A DNA stretch of 64,000 bases from Mesostigma viride (Eukaryota; Streptophyta; Mesostigmatophyceae; Mesostigmatales; Mesostigmataceae): NCBI GenBank assembly GCA_009746045.1, contig RPFO01000154.1:1-64000 (forward strand), written 5' to 3'. Under the pieces are notes generated by a model. It was not told the origin of the DNA, did not search any database, and worked only from the letters and a program-made list of their open reading frames with translations. This document shows, one piece after another, positions 1 through 21,646 of the stretch (position 1 is its first letter; each line of letters begins with the position of its first letter). The translations under genes and the position numbers were made by a program.

Positions 1-1172
1 GGGAGGGAAGGAGGGGAAAGGAGGGAAGGAGGGAAGGAGGGGAAGGAGGGGAAGAGGGGAAGGGGGAAGGAGGGAAGGAGGGGAAGGAGGGGAAGGAGGG
101 AGAGGAGGGGAAGGAGGGCGAAGGTAGGGGAAGAGGGGAAGGAGGGAAAGGAGGGGAAGGAGGGAAGGAGGGGAATGAGGGGTAAGGAGGGGAAGGAGGG
201 GAAGGAGGGGAACGGAGGGGAGCGAGGGAAGGAGGGAAGGAGGGGAAGGAGGGGTTAAGGAGAAGGAGGGAGGAGGGGAAGGGAGGGGAAGAGGGGAAGG
301 AGGGAGAGGGAAGGAGGGGAAGGAGGGAAGAGGAAGGGGGAAGGGAGGGGAAGGAGGAGGAGGGAAGGAGGGAGGAGAGAGGAGGGAAGGAGGGAAAGGA
401 GGGGAAGGAGGGGAAGGAGGGGAGGAGGAAGGGGGAAGGCAGGGGAAGGAGGGGAAGGAGGGGAAGGAGGGGAAGGAGGGAAGGAGCGGAGGAAGGAGGG
501 AGTAGGGGAGGAGGGGAGAAGGAGGGGGAGGAGGAGGGGAAGGAGGGGAAGGAGGGGGAAGGAGGGGGAAGAGGAGGGGAAGGAGGGGGAGTGAAGGAGG
601 AGGGAAGGAGGGGAAGGAGGGAAGGAGGGGAAGGAGGAAGAGGGGGAAGGAGGGGAAGAGAGGGGAAGGGAGGGGAAGGAGGAAGGAGGGGAAGGAGGAA
701 GGAGGGGAAGGAGGGGAAGGAGGGAAGGAGGGGAGAGGGAAGGAGGGGAAAGGGGAAGGAGGGGAAGGAGGGAAGGAGGGGAAGGAGGGAAGGAGGAGAG
801 GGAGAGGGAGAGGGAAGGAGGGGAAGGAGGAAGGGGGGAAGAGGAGGAAGGAGGGAAGAGGGAAGGAGGGAAAGGAGGAGGAGGGAAAGGAGGGAGGGAA
901 AGGAGGGAAAGGAGGGAAAGGAGGGAAAGGAGGGAAAGGAGGGAAAGGAGGGGAAAGGAGGGAAAGGAGGGAAAGGAGGGAAAGGAGGGAAAGGAGGAAA
1001 GGAGGGAGGAGGGAAAGGAGGAAAGGAGGGAAAGGAGGGAAAGGAGGGAAAGGAGGGAAAGGAGGGAAAGGAGGGAAAGGAGGGAAAGGAGGGAAAGGAG
1101 GGAAAGGAGGGAAAGGAGGGAAAGGAGGGAAAGGAGGGAAAGGAGGGAAAGGAGGGAAAGGAGGGAAAGGAG
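1..1172. repeat. 1.2 kb homopurine GGGAA/GGGAAA tract
   Basis: The plus strand is almost pure purine for about 1.17 kb. It starts as irregular GGGGAAGGA units and becomes a regular GGGAAAGGA-type array from about 890 to 1172. It extends past the left edge of the window. ORFs on both strands here are only translations of the repeat (Lys/Glu/Gly one way, Leu/Ser/Pro the other). It lies downstream of the last CRTISO exon seen, so it is probably inside a CRTISO intron, where the transcribed sense would be polypyrimidine. Confidence 0.95.
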
Positions 1173-2740
1173 CAAACTAGTCTCGCCGAATAGTTGGCTG
1201 CAGACCGCAGGCGTGGCAGATGACTATCCAGCAACACTGCATGAGAAGGTGCACACGATATTGACGTTAGCACACTGCGAGCAGCAGTTGGGTCCTCCCA
1301 TCTCTTTAGTTAATTAAGCACGGATAGCACTGCCATGAAGGTGCTCGGTCCACTCACATGACTGGATGTTGCGCTTATCACAGAGAAACAAAACAGATAC
1401 AGGCACCACCAAGTGCAGGGGAGATGGACCACACACGGGCTAGACAGGCGAGATGACACCGAACCTAGAACGATGGAAAGGTCCCGCTGCCTGGAAAAGG
1501 TTCCCTCGTCAGAATAACATCGACCTTCAAGCGTTACAGGCACCACACGTCTGGCGGTGTCTGGCTGCTCGCGTCCTTACCGCATGGGCCGTGCACTGCT
1601 CCTTTGCACTACTCATTGAATCAACAGTACTAAAGTAGAAGGTATAGGCAGGAAAAAAGAAAAATACAGATAATCATGCCCACTTTCTTCACCCGACCAC
1701 GAATGCTTAACGTCCCTCTCCTGAAGCAGGACCTGCTGGATGAATCTTTTCTTAAAGTCTTTGTCTCTTGTGCTAGGCCAGACGGTTCCAGCTCTTCTTT
1801 AGGCTTGTAAGCGGGTGCAAATGTTACTGCTAGATCATGACTATAGCAGATGTGTGAGTGGCTGAGATTTCACGAGGCTGCTAATTGGAACTAGGAAATA
1901 ATAGTAGCATTGATAGCAACATCAATAACACTACTGATAAATATGAAAAATCATGATGCCAAGTGACGACCTCGTTAGTCACAAAATGAAAATTTTAAAC
2001 GAACGACAGTGCGGAAGCCTGGTGCATCGCAGGGAATCATACCATGGTCACAAATACCACTCGATGCTCATGCCAGCACACGTACCATTCCTGCATTGAT
2101 CATGGGCGTGAAGCTCGCGTTCACTGTGCTCCAAATATAGCACTGCCATGTGTGTGGGTGTATTTAGGGGGGGGGGGGGGGGGGGGGGGGGGAATGCGTG
2201 CATGGGTTAAAGCGTGAGGGCGCGCGTGTTTTGTGCGTGTCTGTGCATGGGGGCGCGATTTCAAATCATGCCGGCTTTAAAAAATGATCCGAGGGAGCCA
2301 GAGGAAGGGGGGCAAACACATGGTTTACCAGAATGCTACAGTATGGCTTGTCAAGGCAAGCAAACACTTGGGGTAATGGGATTCCAAGTCATGGCCAGCT
2401 ATGCCACCCGCCCATCGCTGGCTTTACTAATCTTCATGCTACTAAGGCAAGATAAATATATACTACTATCCGTTTATGGTGCCGCTGCGTGGTTATTCTG
2501 ATATGCTAGTTTACTGGGCCGCTATGTGATGAGGGACAGCGAGAAAGGCAAGGAGCGAATGGAGGGAAATCCTGCGCAAGCTTCCAGTACTATCGCCACA
2601 GACAACAATCGCTGGCAGTATCAGATGACTCCAAAGACAACCATGACGAGACGAAAAGGCATTCAAGTGCCAGAAAGACAAGAGCAGCCAACAGTGACAA
2701 GAGAGGCGGTCCCTATCTCCCAATGTCCCTACATCCCTAC
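1173..2740. other. Non-coding stretch, probably CRTISO intron 5
   Basis: No credible exon was found on either strand. I looked for the CRTISO continuation, which in plant relatives reads CFIVSTVNAL after the exon ending at 2741, and did not find it. A run of 26 G lies at 2167-2192. The simplest reading is that this is part of a long intron that continues beyond base 1. Confidence 0.5.
2167..2192 (+). repeat. G26 homopolymer
   Basis: An uninterrupted run of 26 G residues lies in otherwise AT-balanced sequence. Such runs mutate easily and could form a quadruplex. The exact length may be a sequencing artefact. Confidence 0.9.
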
Positions 2741-5700
2741 CTCCACATCGATGAAGTAGAGCAGCTCTGGATCCTTGATGTACTTGCGCGCAACGTCACC
2801 GACATTCAGGGGCAGGGTGACGGCTGTAAACAGCAGGGCCGCATGGGAGGAGGGTGGAAAGCCATGTGGAAGGAGGGGATGGGAGTCAGCGGTGGCCGTA
2901 CGCCAGCAATTATGGTGTACCAGCAGATAAAGGCAGCCTTCTGAGACGATCATGCCGGCATGCCAAGATATGCTGAATTGTTTTTTTAAGACTAGAAGAC
3001 TTCTACTAGTAATATGCCGCACTTGCTGCTTCGATGCCGCGACTTGCTTTTGTAAGACTAGAAGGCTTCTACTAGGCATATGCCGCACTTGTTGTTTCGA
3101 TGCCGGTGACAGGATTTTGTTCCATGGCCCAATTCTTCCACACATAGTAGTATGTTGCATGACAATGCACCTTGTACCAGCACAGTACCTGATGACGGTC
3201 CATAACACTTGTGCGTACGGCTCTGCCAATGCTGGTATCCGGGAATACACTTCATTGGGCAGGGCTCGCAAGGCATGGGCCCGTACTCACATGACATGGC
3301 TTTGCAAAGCAACCAATCATTGGGCTATCCAGAGGCGGATTGCACAGTGGTGTGGGCACGGGGCATGGTCTCGTACAAGCAAAGGAACCATGGGGGTACC
3401 CATGGGCGTCAACCACCAAAACAGCTGGTGACGCCTGTGCCCCAAGTCCCCGTCATCACCGTAAAGAATAATTGGCGGTGTGGGATGCTAGATGTGTCCA
3501 TACGCCCCAGTCTAGCGCAACATTTCCCTTTCAAGAGGTTGATGCTCCTATGTTTATAACAAACCGCTATTTCCTAGTTGTGACACCTGTAAAAATCACC
3601 CAGTAAAAGGAAGGATTCCAGGGACTGATCTTGTTCCTAACAACTACCACGATAGATGACACGTCACGAACACGATCACAGGTACATCCGGTGGTATCGC
3701 CTGCACCAACGATTCCCCCAGGTACAGCTACTACCATCCGGCACCCATTTTGGCACCGCCCCACCTCGTGTCTCTACATCCTGCCTCTATGGGTATATTT
3801 TTACTTCCGTCTCACACCCCTGTGGCCCCTACCCAGCTTGTGGCCGCGTTCCCAACAACTGCTTGCATACCGACCGTAAGTACCTCTGCTTGAAGGTTCC
3901 GTTATCTATGCTACCTCTATGTCACATGTGTGCAAAGTCATCCATGGCCCTGCGTTGTGTGCAACGTCATCCATGGCCCTGCTTTTGTGTGCAAAGTCAT
4001 CCATGGCCCTGCTTTGTGTGCAAAGGCATCCATGGCCCTGCGTTGTGTGCAAAGTCATCCATGGCCCTGCTGTGTGTGCAAAGTCATCCATGGCCCTGCT
4101 TTGTGTGCAAAGTCATCCATGGCCCTGCTTTGTGTGCAAAGTCATCCATGGCCCTGCGTTGTGTGCAAAGTCATCCATGGCCCTGCGTTGTGTGCAAAGT
4201 CATCCATGGCCCTGCTTTGTGTGCAAAGTCATCCATGGCCCTGCGTTGTGTGCAAAGTCATCCATGGCCCTGCGTTGTGTGCAAAGTCATCCATGGCCCT
4301 GCTTTTGTGTGCAAAGTCATCCATGGCCCTGCTGTGTGTGCAAAGTCATCCATGGCCCTGCGTTGTGTGCAAAGTCATCCATGGCCCTGCGTTGTGTGCA
4401 AAGTCATCCATGGCCCTGCGTTGTGTGCAAAGTCATCCATGGCCCTGCTGTGTGTGCAAAGTCATCCATGGCCCTGCGTTGTGTGCAAAGTCATCCATGG
4501 CCCTGCTTTGTGTGCAAAGTCATCCATGGCCCTGCTTTGTGTGCAGAGTCATCCATGGCCCTGCGTTGTTTGCAAAGTCATCCATGGCCCTGCTTTGTGT
4601 GCAAAGTCATCCATGGCCCTGCTGTGTGTGCAAAGTCATCCATGGCCCTGCGTTGTGTGCAAAGTCATCCATGGCCCTGCTTTTGTGTGCAAAGTCATCC
4701 ATGGCCCTGCTTTGTGTGCAAAGTCATCCATGGCCCTGCGTTGTTTGCAAAGTCATCCATGGCCCTGCGTTGTGTGCAAAGTCATCCATGGCCCTGCGTT
4801 GTGTGCAAAGTCATCCATGGCCCTGCGTTGTGTGCAAAGTCATCCATGGCCCTGCGTTGTGTGCAACGTCATCCATGGCCCTGCTGTGTGTGCAAAGTCA
4901 TCCATGGCCCTGCGTTGTGTGCAAAGTCATCCATGGCCCTGCGTTGTTTGCAAAGTCATCCATGGCCCTGCTTTGTGTGCAACGTCATCCATGGCCCTGC
5001 GTTGTGTGCAAAGTCATCCATGGCCCTGCTGTGTTTGCAAAGTCATCCATGGCCCTGCGTTGTGTGCAACGTCATCCAAGGCCCTGCTTTGTGTGCAAAG
5101 TCATCCATGGCCCTGCGTTGTGTGCAACGTCATCCATGGCCCTGCTTTTGTGTGCAAAGTCATCAATGGCCCTGCGTTGTGTGCAAAGTCATCCATGGCC
5201 CTGCGTTGTGTGCAAAGTCATCAATGGCCCTGCGTTGTGTGCAAAGTCATCCATGGCCCTGCGTTGTGTGCAACGTCATCCATGGCCCTGCTTTTGTGTG
5301 CAAAGTCATCAATGGCCCTGCGTTGTGTGCAAAGTCATCCATGGCCCTGCTTTGTGTGCAACGTCATCCATGGCCCTGCGTTGTGTGCAAAGTCATCCAT
5401 GGCCCTGCTTTTGTGTGCAAAGTCATCCATGGCCCTGCGTTGTGTGCAACGTCAGCCATGGCCCTGCTGTGTTTGCAAAGTCATCCATGGCCCTGCTGTG
5501 TTTGCAAAGTCATCCATGGCCCTGCGTTGTTTGCAAAGTCATCCATGGCCCTGCGTTGTGTGCAAAGTCATCCATGGCCCTGCTGTGTGTGCAAAGTCAT
5601 CCATGGCCCTGCTTTGTGTGCAAAGTCATCCATGGCCCTGCGTTGTGTGCAAAGTCATCCATGGCCCTGCTTTGTGTGCAAAGTCATCCATGGCCCTGCG

Positions 5701-8700
5701 TTGTGTGCAAAGTCATCCATGGCCCTGCGTTGTGTGCAAAGTCATCCATGGCCCTGCTTTGTGTGCAAAGTCATCCATGGCCCTGCTGTGTGTGCAACGT
5801 CATCCATGGCCCTGCTTTGTGTGCAACGTCATCCATGGCCCTGCTTTGTGTGCAAAGTCATCCATGGCCCTGCGTTGTGTGCAGAGTCATCCATGGCCCT
5901 GCGTTGTGTGCAAAGTCATCCATGGCCCTGCTTTGTGTGCAAAGTCATCCATGGCCCTGCGTTGTGTGCAAAGTCATCCATGGCCCTGCTGTGTGTGCAA
6001 AGTCATCGATGGCCCTGCGTTGTGTGCAAAGTCATCCATGGCCCTGCGTTGTGTGCAAAGTCACCAATGGCCCTGCTGTGTGTGCAAAGTCACCAATGGC
6101 CCTGCTTTGTGTGCAAAGTCATCAATGGCCCTGCTGTGTGTGCAAAGTCATCCATGGCCCTGCTTCTCTCGCACGCACCCAGCTTGCGGCATGCGAGCGT
6201 ATCTGCAGTCAGGAGGCAGCAGGCAGCACGGCTACCGCATGCCTCCATGCATTCATGTCATGCATCCATCCATGCTGCCCTACTCATGCTTCATAACTAC
6301 GCATGCATGTCGTAATTTCCTGCTCCACAACCCTGTCCCTCGTACCCAGCTTGAGGCACTCGAGCGGCTTCTGCGCAAACACGGACAGCAGGTAGCGCGG
6401 CTCCTCCAGCGACTTGAGCTCAAATGAGTTGAGCGCGTTGAAGATCTGGCAACCGGTAGGTGGTGCGCATGCGTGTGAGAGAGAATATGAGTGCATGTGT
6501 GTGTGTGGTACTTGTTTGCATTTGTGTGTCCCTGTGCGTGTGCACGCATCGGGCAGTTGTGAGAATGAGTCAATCACGGCACGGATGGGGCTTAGGCAGC
6601 AAAGGAGAGGGGTGGCGTGCAAAGGGTAAGGCAAGCCCACGAGGGAAAGCGTGAGGAAGGTCTGGCATGCTGGGCTGGTGCGCTCAGGGAAGGTGGCACA
6701 GGAAAAAGCAAGGCAGAAAGACTGCACGGAATCTCATCATGCAGCTCATCATGCAGAGGCTACAGCTCATGCTCCAAGCTTCAAACTACCACGCAAGAGA
6801 AACCCTGACATCCACGCTATAAAGCACAAGGCATTAGGGCATCCTTGCATGCAACTCCACAGGACATTTGCCTTACAGATGCAGGCCAGAGCAGCGTTCT
6901 TTCAACGACTAATATGGAAATGGCACGATCCACTCAGAGGAGTCTTTCTGCCATCTTTTCCCATCACCTGACATTCTGGGCCTTACTGTGGAGCCCGCAC
7001 AAGTGGGATGTAGCAAAAGCACGAGGCACAAGCTGCAGGAAGGTGATGCTAGGCGCCGGTTGTGATCGTGGCACATAAAGTAATCAGCTTACGTTCCAGG
7101 CCTCGTCGTAGAAGTCGCGGATTCCCTTGGCCTCGTGTGGGAACTGGACCATCATCTCGGCGAGAAAGGAATCGTAGTCGCGCCACACGGGGATGTGGCG
7201 ATTGTTGGGCAGGTGGTACACGAGCTGCGTCGGGTCGGGCACTTTGTCCACCTTCTTGCCCACCTCGGCCAGCACGCGCGTGAGCAGGTTGGTGTTGCCC
7301 TGCAACCATGGATGCCATGTACGTGCATGCCAAACGTACACCACGACGTCGTCACCATTGGTTATCCTTGCCCAGGTGCCGCGCACGCATGACGCACTAT
7401 ACCAGCGTGCAGATGCTGCCTCAACTGGTATCGTTTGTCCTTGCGCAGATCGCGCAAATGTACTAGTGTAGTACAGTCGTTTTACAGACATCTCAAGCAG
7501 ATACACATCGCACATAGATCGCACAGGTACAGAGCACACACCATCAAAGACTGCAAACCCCACTGGAACAAACCAGTTTCTATCGTATCGAAATCCGTCA
7601 AAAACATGACATCCGGAAACATTTGACTGTCTGAGCCTGCCACAGCAAACTCATGGTTTGATGCAGGCTGCTGTCACACTATCATCCCACTTGTTTTCCT
7701 AGCCTTACTAGACACAGCAAACTCATGGTTTGATGCAGGCTGCTGTCACACTATCCCACTTGTTTTCCTAGCCTTACTAGAAGGCTGAGCGGCCAGCATG
7801 CCTGGCGCATGTCACGGGGTGGACGGATGCCAGTGGCCAGGCAGGCTGCAGGACATGACGGGACCCATCAGTAGGGTCAGCGTGCCATGTTGAGCATGGG
7901 CGGCAGCGCCCTTGTGCTGACAGACTGGACAAGGTTTGCACCTGCTCTGTTGAATATATGCTTGTGGCGGTAGCGATACAGGGTCTTGTGAACTTTCTGA
8001 AAACTGTCTTGTAAGCATTCTGGGGGACATTGAGAGAATCGCAGCACGAGAGAATGGCAACACGATGTTGCCAAAGGGGGACCCGTATGTAGAGCCAGCC
8101 TGCCTAAGACCACCAAGGACACAATGGCAAGTTAGATGTACAAACAACCTAGCCATGAAGCTTCAAGAAACGCCGATGAGACGAAGGCAGGTGTGGACAA
8201 GCATGCATGTTTTCTGTTGGCGCACGTACCCCGTCCCCCAAACCGAACATCATGGAGGAGCCGACGTCAAAACGGAAGCCCTGGTTGTCGTACCACCCTG
8301 CGCTGCCTCCAGGGATGATGTACTTCTCCAGGACCAGCACCTGAGGCGGTGGGGGGGGGCGGCGCAAGGTGCGTGGCAACCGGTGTCCATGGTGGTAGTC
8401 AGAAGGGATGGATTCATAAAAGGAAAGGATAAAAGAAGCCAGGTGGCCATTGTTGATGTCGCGAGGATCGTGGTCAAAGAGACAGCAGCATGCAGGCACG
8501 TCCAAGCAGGCGTGGATAATCGTGACGAGCCATGCTTCTGCTTCGCAAGGCAGCCCCTATCAATAGCCATGGAGCCTGCTGCTGCCGCTGTTGCCGTTGC
8601 TATCGTTGTCGTCGCCATCGCCATCCATGTTGTTATCATGAAATCATCATGAAAGGGGCCCCTCATAATTCTTGATAACAGCTAATAAGAGAGGGAGATG

Positions 8701-10078
8701 TCATTGTCATCCTGTGTGATACTGGCCAAGGGGGGAGGTGGGCAGCTGGCATCGCCGCAAGCCAGTGGACTGGGGCTACAGATTCACAACACAAGCCAGG
8801 GACTGGGGCTACATTATGCACAACTCGTGCAAGCCAGATGCACAACAGAGGCCAGTGGACTGGGGCTATGAAAGGTGGACGTTGCAGCCGTGAGTGGCAC
8901 GTTAAATTATAAACATGTGAAAAATGCAAGCCGGTTGGATGGGGACGTAGGGGGAAGGCATCGGAGGGGGGGGGGGGAAGGATAGCCATGCATGTTACAC
9001 AAGTAAAGCTACAAAGCACCCATTTAATCAATATACAAAGCACCCATACATTGGCCCTACTTGGCCCACACCTACCTCAAACACAACCCATAGACAACGC
9101 CTTCAAATAAGTCATTCAGGAGCCCCCCCCCAAACAGGAATAAACCAATCACAGGCCAATCTAGCTCAATCACAGCCCAATCAACAGCGAACGTTAAGCC
9201 AATCATAAGCCAACAGTTACATGGTCATCACAGCTACTCATCGGCCCTCTGAATGGCGCCTTCTCGTGTGGATTTATGCAACGTCTAGAGTACGCTAACA
9301 AGCCAGGATGTTGGAATAGGTCTAAACCGAGGTGGCGCTGGCTTGAAAAGTTCGTGCGGGAAAATTCGCGAGGGCTGAGGTGTTCTGTAATATTTGATCT
9401 ATTTTTTCTTATAATGATCAGTCACCATGAAATGTGCATAAGCGATATTTGAACTCGATCGTTGCGGGGGAAAACGCAAATCGGCACAACATGCCATACG
9501 AATAGAGAAACAGAGTGAGCAGCCCGAGAACCTAGTCGACAAGGAACTGACCGGGAAACTGTTTCATGCTATAGTCAACGGTAGTCCAAGGCCGCCAATC
9601 GGCAGCAGTCAGGAAGGTGAAATCAGGGGGATCCTGCTTCTAAAAAGGCTTGCGCGGCAGCTACCCTCTTACAAAATGTCGTAATGATGAAAGATAAGCT
9701 TACGTTGGCTCCTTTCTTCGCCATTTGGGTCGCCGTAGTAAGTCCGCCAACGCCGCTGCCGATAATGATTGCATCGTACACTACGTTGGGATCCCCTCTG
9801 CCTTCACGGTAAATTCCTCTATCCCCAACAGTGGTTTGGCCAAGGTCGTTAGCAATAGCAGCTACAACGCCCAAGGCTTTACGTTGCTTGCATTGTAGAG
9901 TACTCTGCGCTCGTTGACGTATCCTGCTCTCCCCGCTGAGGCATGGAACGTTCACTTTACTGAAGCGGTGCCGCCGGGGAGTGGAGCTGCCAGACGTGGC
10001 CGGAACGAGCGGAGAAGCGCTCGTCAAGCCAGCAAAGGCAGCAGAACAAAGCGCTGGATTTCCCAGCGCCATCGACAT
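2741..10078 (-). CDS. CRTISO: Carotenoid isomerase (prolycopene isomerase), 5' part, five exons
   Basis: CRTISO is a plastid flavoenzyme that converts poly-cis lycopene to all-trans lycopene. Exons on the minus strand are 10078-9704, 8340-8230, 7299-7093, 6445-6346 and 2823-2741; all borders are GT-AG and the phases agree, giving 292 residues. Residues 1 to about 98 are rich in Ser, Ala and Arg and fit a chloroplast transit peptide. A FAD-binding motif, [11 protein letters not shown], follows at 102-112, and [17 protein letters not shown] begins exon 2. Exon 3 carries GNTNLLTRV and the PDPT region. Exon 4 carries [15 protein letters not shown] and QKPLECL. Exon 5 carries [14 protein letters not shown]. 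These match plant CRTISO in order. The family is about 600 residues, so roughly the C-terminal half lies left of the window. The start is the first ATG of the exon and gives a full transit peptide. Divergently placed from RRP15, with 816 bp between start codons. Confidence 0.93.
2980..3107. repeat. Two-copy tandem duplication, ~66 bp unit
   Basis: Copies at about 2983-3042 and 3051-3107 share AAGACTAGAAG, CTTCTACTAG, ATATGCCGCACTTG and TTCGATGCCG with a few substitutions. It lies in CRTISO intron 4. Confidence 0.85.
3926..6162. repeat. 29-bp minisatellite, about 77 copies, in CRTISO intron 4
   Basis: The unit on the plus strand contains CATCCATGGCCCTGCGTTGT and GTGCAAAGT; the period is 29 bp. 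Variants are a small set of point changes (GCGTT, GCTTT, GCTGTG, AACGTC, TCAATGG) plus an occasional extra T, scattered rather than graded. Because 29 is not a multiple of three and the unit lacks stops on the plus strand, all three plus frames stay open for over 2 kb, producing spurious ORFs of up to 923 codons. It ends next to a decayed copy of the CRTISO exon 4 end (6173-6237). Confidence 0.97.
6173..6237 (-). repeat. Decayed copy of CRTISO exon 4 end with splice donor
   Basis: This segment aligns with exon 4 and its donor at 6342-6406: both read ACCCAGCTTG, then a GGCA..CGAGCG block and a GGCAGC/GGACAGC block on the plus strand. In the sense direction the copy keeps CAAGCTGG followed by a GTGCGT donor. 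It lies about 170 bp inside intron 4, against the end of the minisatellite. Confidence 0.75.
7638..7782. repeat. Two-copy tandem duplication, ~70 bp unit, CRTISO intron 2
   Basis: CACAGCAAACTCATGGTTTG through CCTAGCCTTACTAGA occurs twice in tandem at about 7640-7711 and 7712-7781. The copies are nearly identical; the first has an extra ATC. The high identity indicates a recent duplication. Confidence 0.92.
8733..8880. repeat. Degenerate tandem repeat around GACTGGGGCTA
   Basis: The phrase GCCAGTGGACTGGGGCTA and close variants recur at about 8761, 8795 and 8851, with CACAAC phrases between. It lies in CRTISO intron 1 and has no coding potential. Confidence 0.7.
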
Positions 10079-10894
10079 CCTGGGAAAACGACGCTTTTGT
10101 CTGGCTTCTCGTGGCTACAGTGCCTCCATAACCCACTTTTCGGATCAAATAATATTGCGCGCATAAACACGTGGCGATCCAGGCAGCACAGGCCGTTTGC
10201 CGTACCCTGGCAGGCAAAACGCTGCCGGAGATAGCCGATAGCGCAGCCCGCGTCGCCCTTTAGTCGGTAAGATACTGTAGTGGCCGAGTCCCGTGCCGCG
10301 CCGCGCGCCTGGGCCCCGGTGCCTGGTACAGTAGGCGGTAAGTAGTACCGCGGGCAACATGCGTGCCCGTGCCCGTGCCCCGGTCGGCGCCGTCCGCACT
10401 TGCATGATGCATCGTCCGCCGGCGCCAGTCACGGTGGACTCATCAGGGTGACAATTTAATTTTGTTCTGGCTACTCGTGCCTGCCAACAGAAGTAATGTG
10501 TGAGCTAAACAGGAGCTAAAGCAAAAAAATTCGCGTGGTGGCTCGTGCCAGTAATAACAGTCGGTATGGCCTTGGTATGGCCGCCCAGGAGGCAGGATTC
10601 CCCACGCGCCAATACATCCAGGCCCCTTCATTTCTGTCAAGTTGCTGTGACTAGAAAGTCTAGGGAAGGATCTATTGCTCACTGCCTTGTTATTATAGCT
10701 TGGCATTTACCATTGCAGGCATATGTTCGATATTTCGAGGGTAGAAACGTCCGCCATCGACTGTCGACATCGGATATTTGATTGCGGCGGCGGAATGGAC
10801 AATCTAATTCTGCGCCGTTAGCTAATCGAATGCGAGGGACTAGACACTAGAATTTTGGTACCTTTGGTGCAGCTCTTAGTGTGGGATAGCTAGG
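10079..10894. promoter_or_regulatory. Divergent intergenic region between CRTISO and RRP15
   Basis: 816 bp separate the two divergent start codons, so both promoters and 5' UTRs should be here. I see no clear TATA box or defined motif. The stretch from about 10200 to 10430 is GC-rich, with GTGCCCGTGCCCGTGCC-like reiterations. The call rests on position only. Confidence 0.45.
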
Positions 10895-20268
<9,374 letters not shown>

Positions 20269-20662
20269 TGGCTCCTGTTGGCTAGCAATGAGGCTGCACT
20301 GAGGCGAAGTAAAATGCATATCATAGGCAGCAGAGATATTAGAAGGCTCAGAGAAAGCATGGTGCTTTTCCAAGACTAAAATCAAATTAATCAAACGTGG
20401 TTGGTACTGGTACACGACGTGTATAATTTCTACGATGCAGTAGAAGAGTGACGTACCAGTCCTGATGGGGAGCCGTGGATGAGGATCTATGCTTTCTGCC
20501 ATGCATAGTATATATCTGATCAATCCTTGACAGTATAACTGACAATATGTTTACCGACAAAATAATTGATCCTTGATAAAGGCGCACTATTGCAGCTAGA
20601 TGAAAAAAAAAGTTCTTAGTTAAGCAAAGAGTTTATGCTGCGTGCGCCACACGCACATATGA

Positions 20663-20713
20663 GCTACCATGGTCCGGATTCTCCCGATTTCTGGCCTGTG
20701 CTGGTTGTCTCCT
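20663..20713 (-). repeat. Dispersed ~45-bp repeat, copy 2 (inverted)
   Basis: The reverse complement reads GGAGACAACCAGCACAGGCC, then AGAAATCGGGAGAATCCGG and ACCATGGTAGCT. It differs from copy 1 at only a few positions. Confidence 0.85.
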
Positions 20714-20944
20714 TGATATGCTGCAGTCAGGATATCTAAACGTATAAACCTAACCAATTGGTGCCATAACTTGGCATACAGACCTGTAACAAAGGAAAAG
20801 TGGCGCAAAATCTACATAGCATTTCAATTTCCACAAAGCCCGGGGCAATGCGCAACCAAACGTGTCCTCCAAAAATTCACATGGAAGCCCCCTGCTGCAC
20901 GGCAGGGCCCACCCCACAGCTCGTAGGTCGCATGCCTTGGATAC

Positions 20945-21168
20945 ATTAAGTGAGACAATTACACAAGTTGGAATCCAACTGCTCGATGTTGCAAAGTTTT
21001 TGTACCCGTAAGAGACAGATACCGAATCAACCAGCACACGCTTCTTACACAGGCACCTGGCTTCCTGCGAGGGACTTTACAGTCCAGCTTTGATCTGTTT
21101 TTTACCTTCAAAACCCTCATCCTAACGTAGGTCACTACGACTACATACATATAGTTGTCTCACTTAAT
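20945..21168. mobile_element. 224-bp element with perfect 14-bp terminal inverted repeats
   Basis: ATTAAGTGAGACAA at 20945-20958 and its exact reverse complement at 21155-21168 bound a non-coding segment. The size and ends suit a MITE. Flanks ATAC and ATAA give no convincing target duplication. Related AAGTGAGAC phrases occur near 19805 and 33487. Confidence 0.5.
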
Positions 21169-21646
21169 ATAAACAATCCTGGACACTATGAAAAACGGGC
21201 AGCATACGAAACAGAGGAAGTATTTTCCAGAGGAGGTGCCCATGGACTCGTCCCGCTTGATGTACGTGCCTCCGGTAAAAATTCAAGGCACACGCTCATG
21301 CACAACCTTTGACATGGTGTGTGATACCCACGAGCTGGGTGCCAGGATAAAACTCATGGGCATCGCTTCATGGGCAAAAGGCCCCTCTGCGGGACTCTCC
21401 GACAAGTTATCCACACTCAGTAAGGAGCACACCCCCACCCAGAGCATTGCCAGTCTCTGGGCCTAGTGGCTTGTCATGGCCTTTATCACAGCCTTCTTAA
21501 CGCCTTTGGCACTCCTTAATGCCTACACGCATCGCAGGGGCGCATGGCCGAAATATGGACAAAGTCGGCGCCAGTTTATTGCGCCCCGCCAATGCCCAAG
21601 TCGCAGGGTTACCACGGCTGCCAAGCACGGCAGGCGACGCCCGTGC

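Larger units (their letters stand above)
20269..21646. other. Spacer between RRP15 and the 188-residue protein gene
   Basis: No gene could be supported. It holds an inverted copy of a dispersed 45-bp repeat (20663-20713) and a 224-bp inverted-repeat element (20945-21168). The RRP15 3' UTR should begin here; no clear polyadenylation signal was found close to the stop. Confidence 0.5.

Noticed and set aside
3926-6162. CRISPR-like array
   Set aside because: Units are contiguous with no unique spacers and the setting is a eukaryotic intron.
3656-6427. Three overlapping plus-strand ORFs of 788-923 codons, Cys/His/Trp/Pro-rich
   Set aside because: They are translations of a 29-bp minisatellite in three frames, antisense to CRTISO exon 4 at their end.
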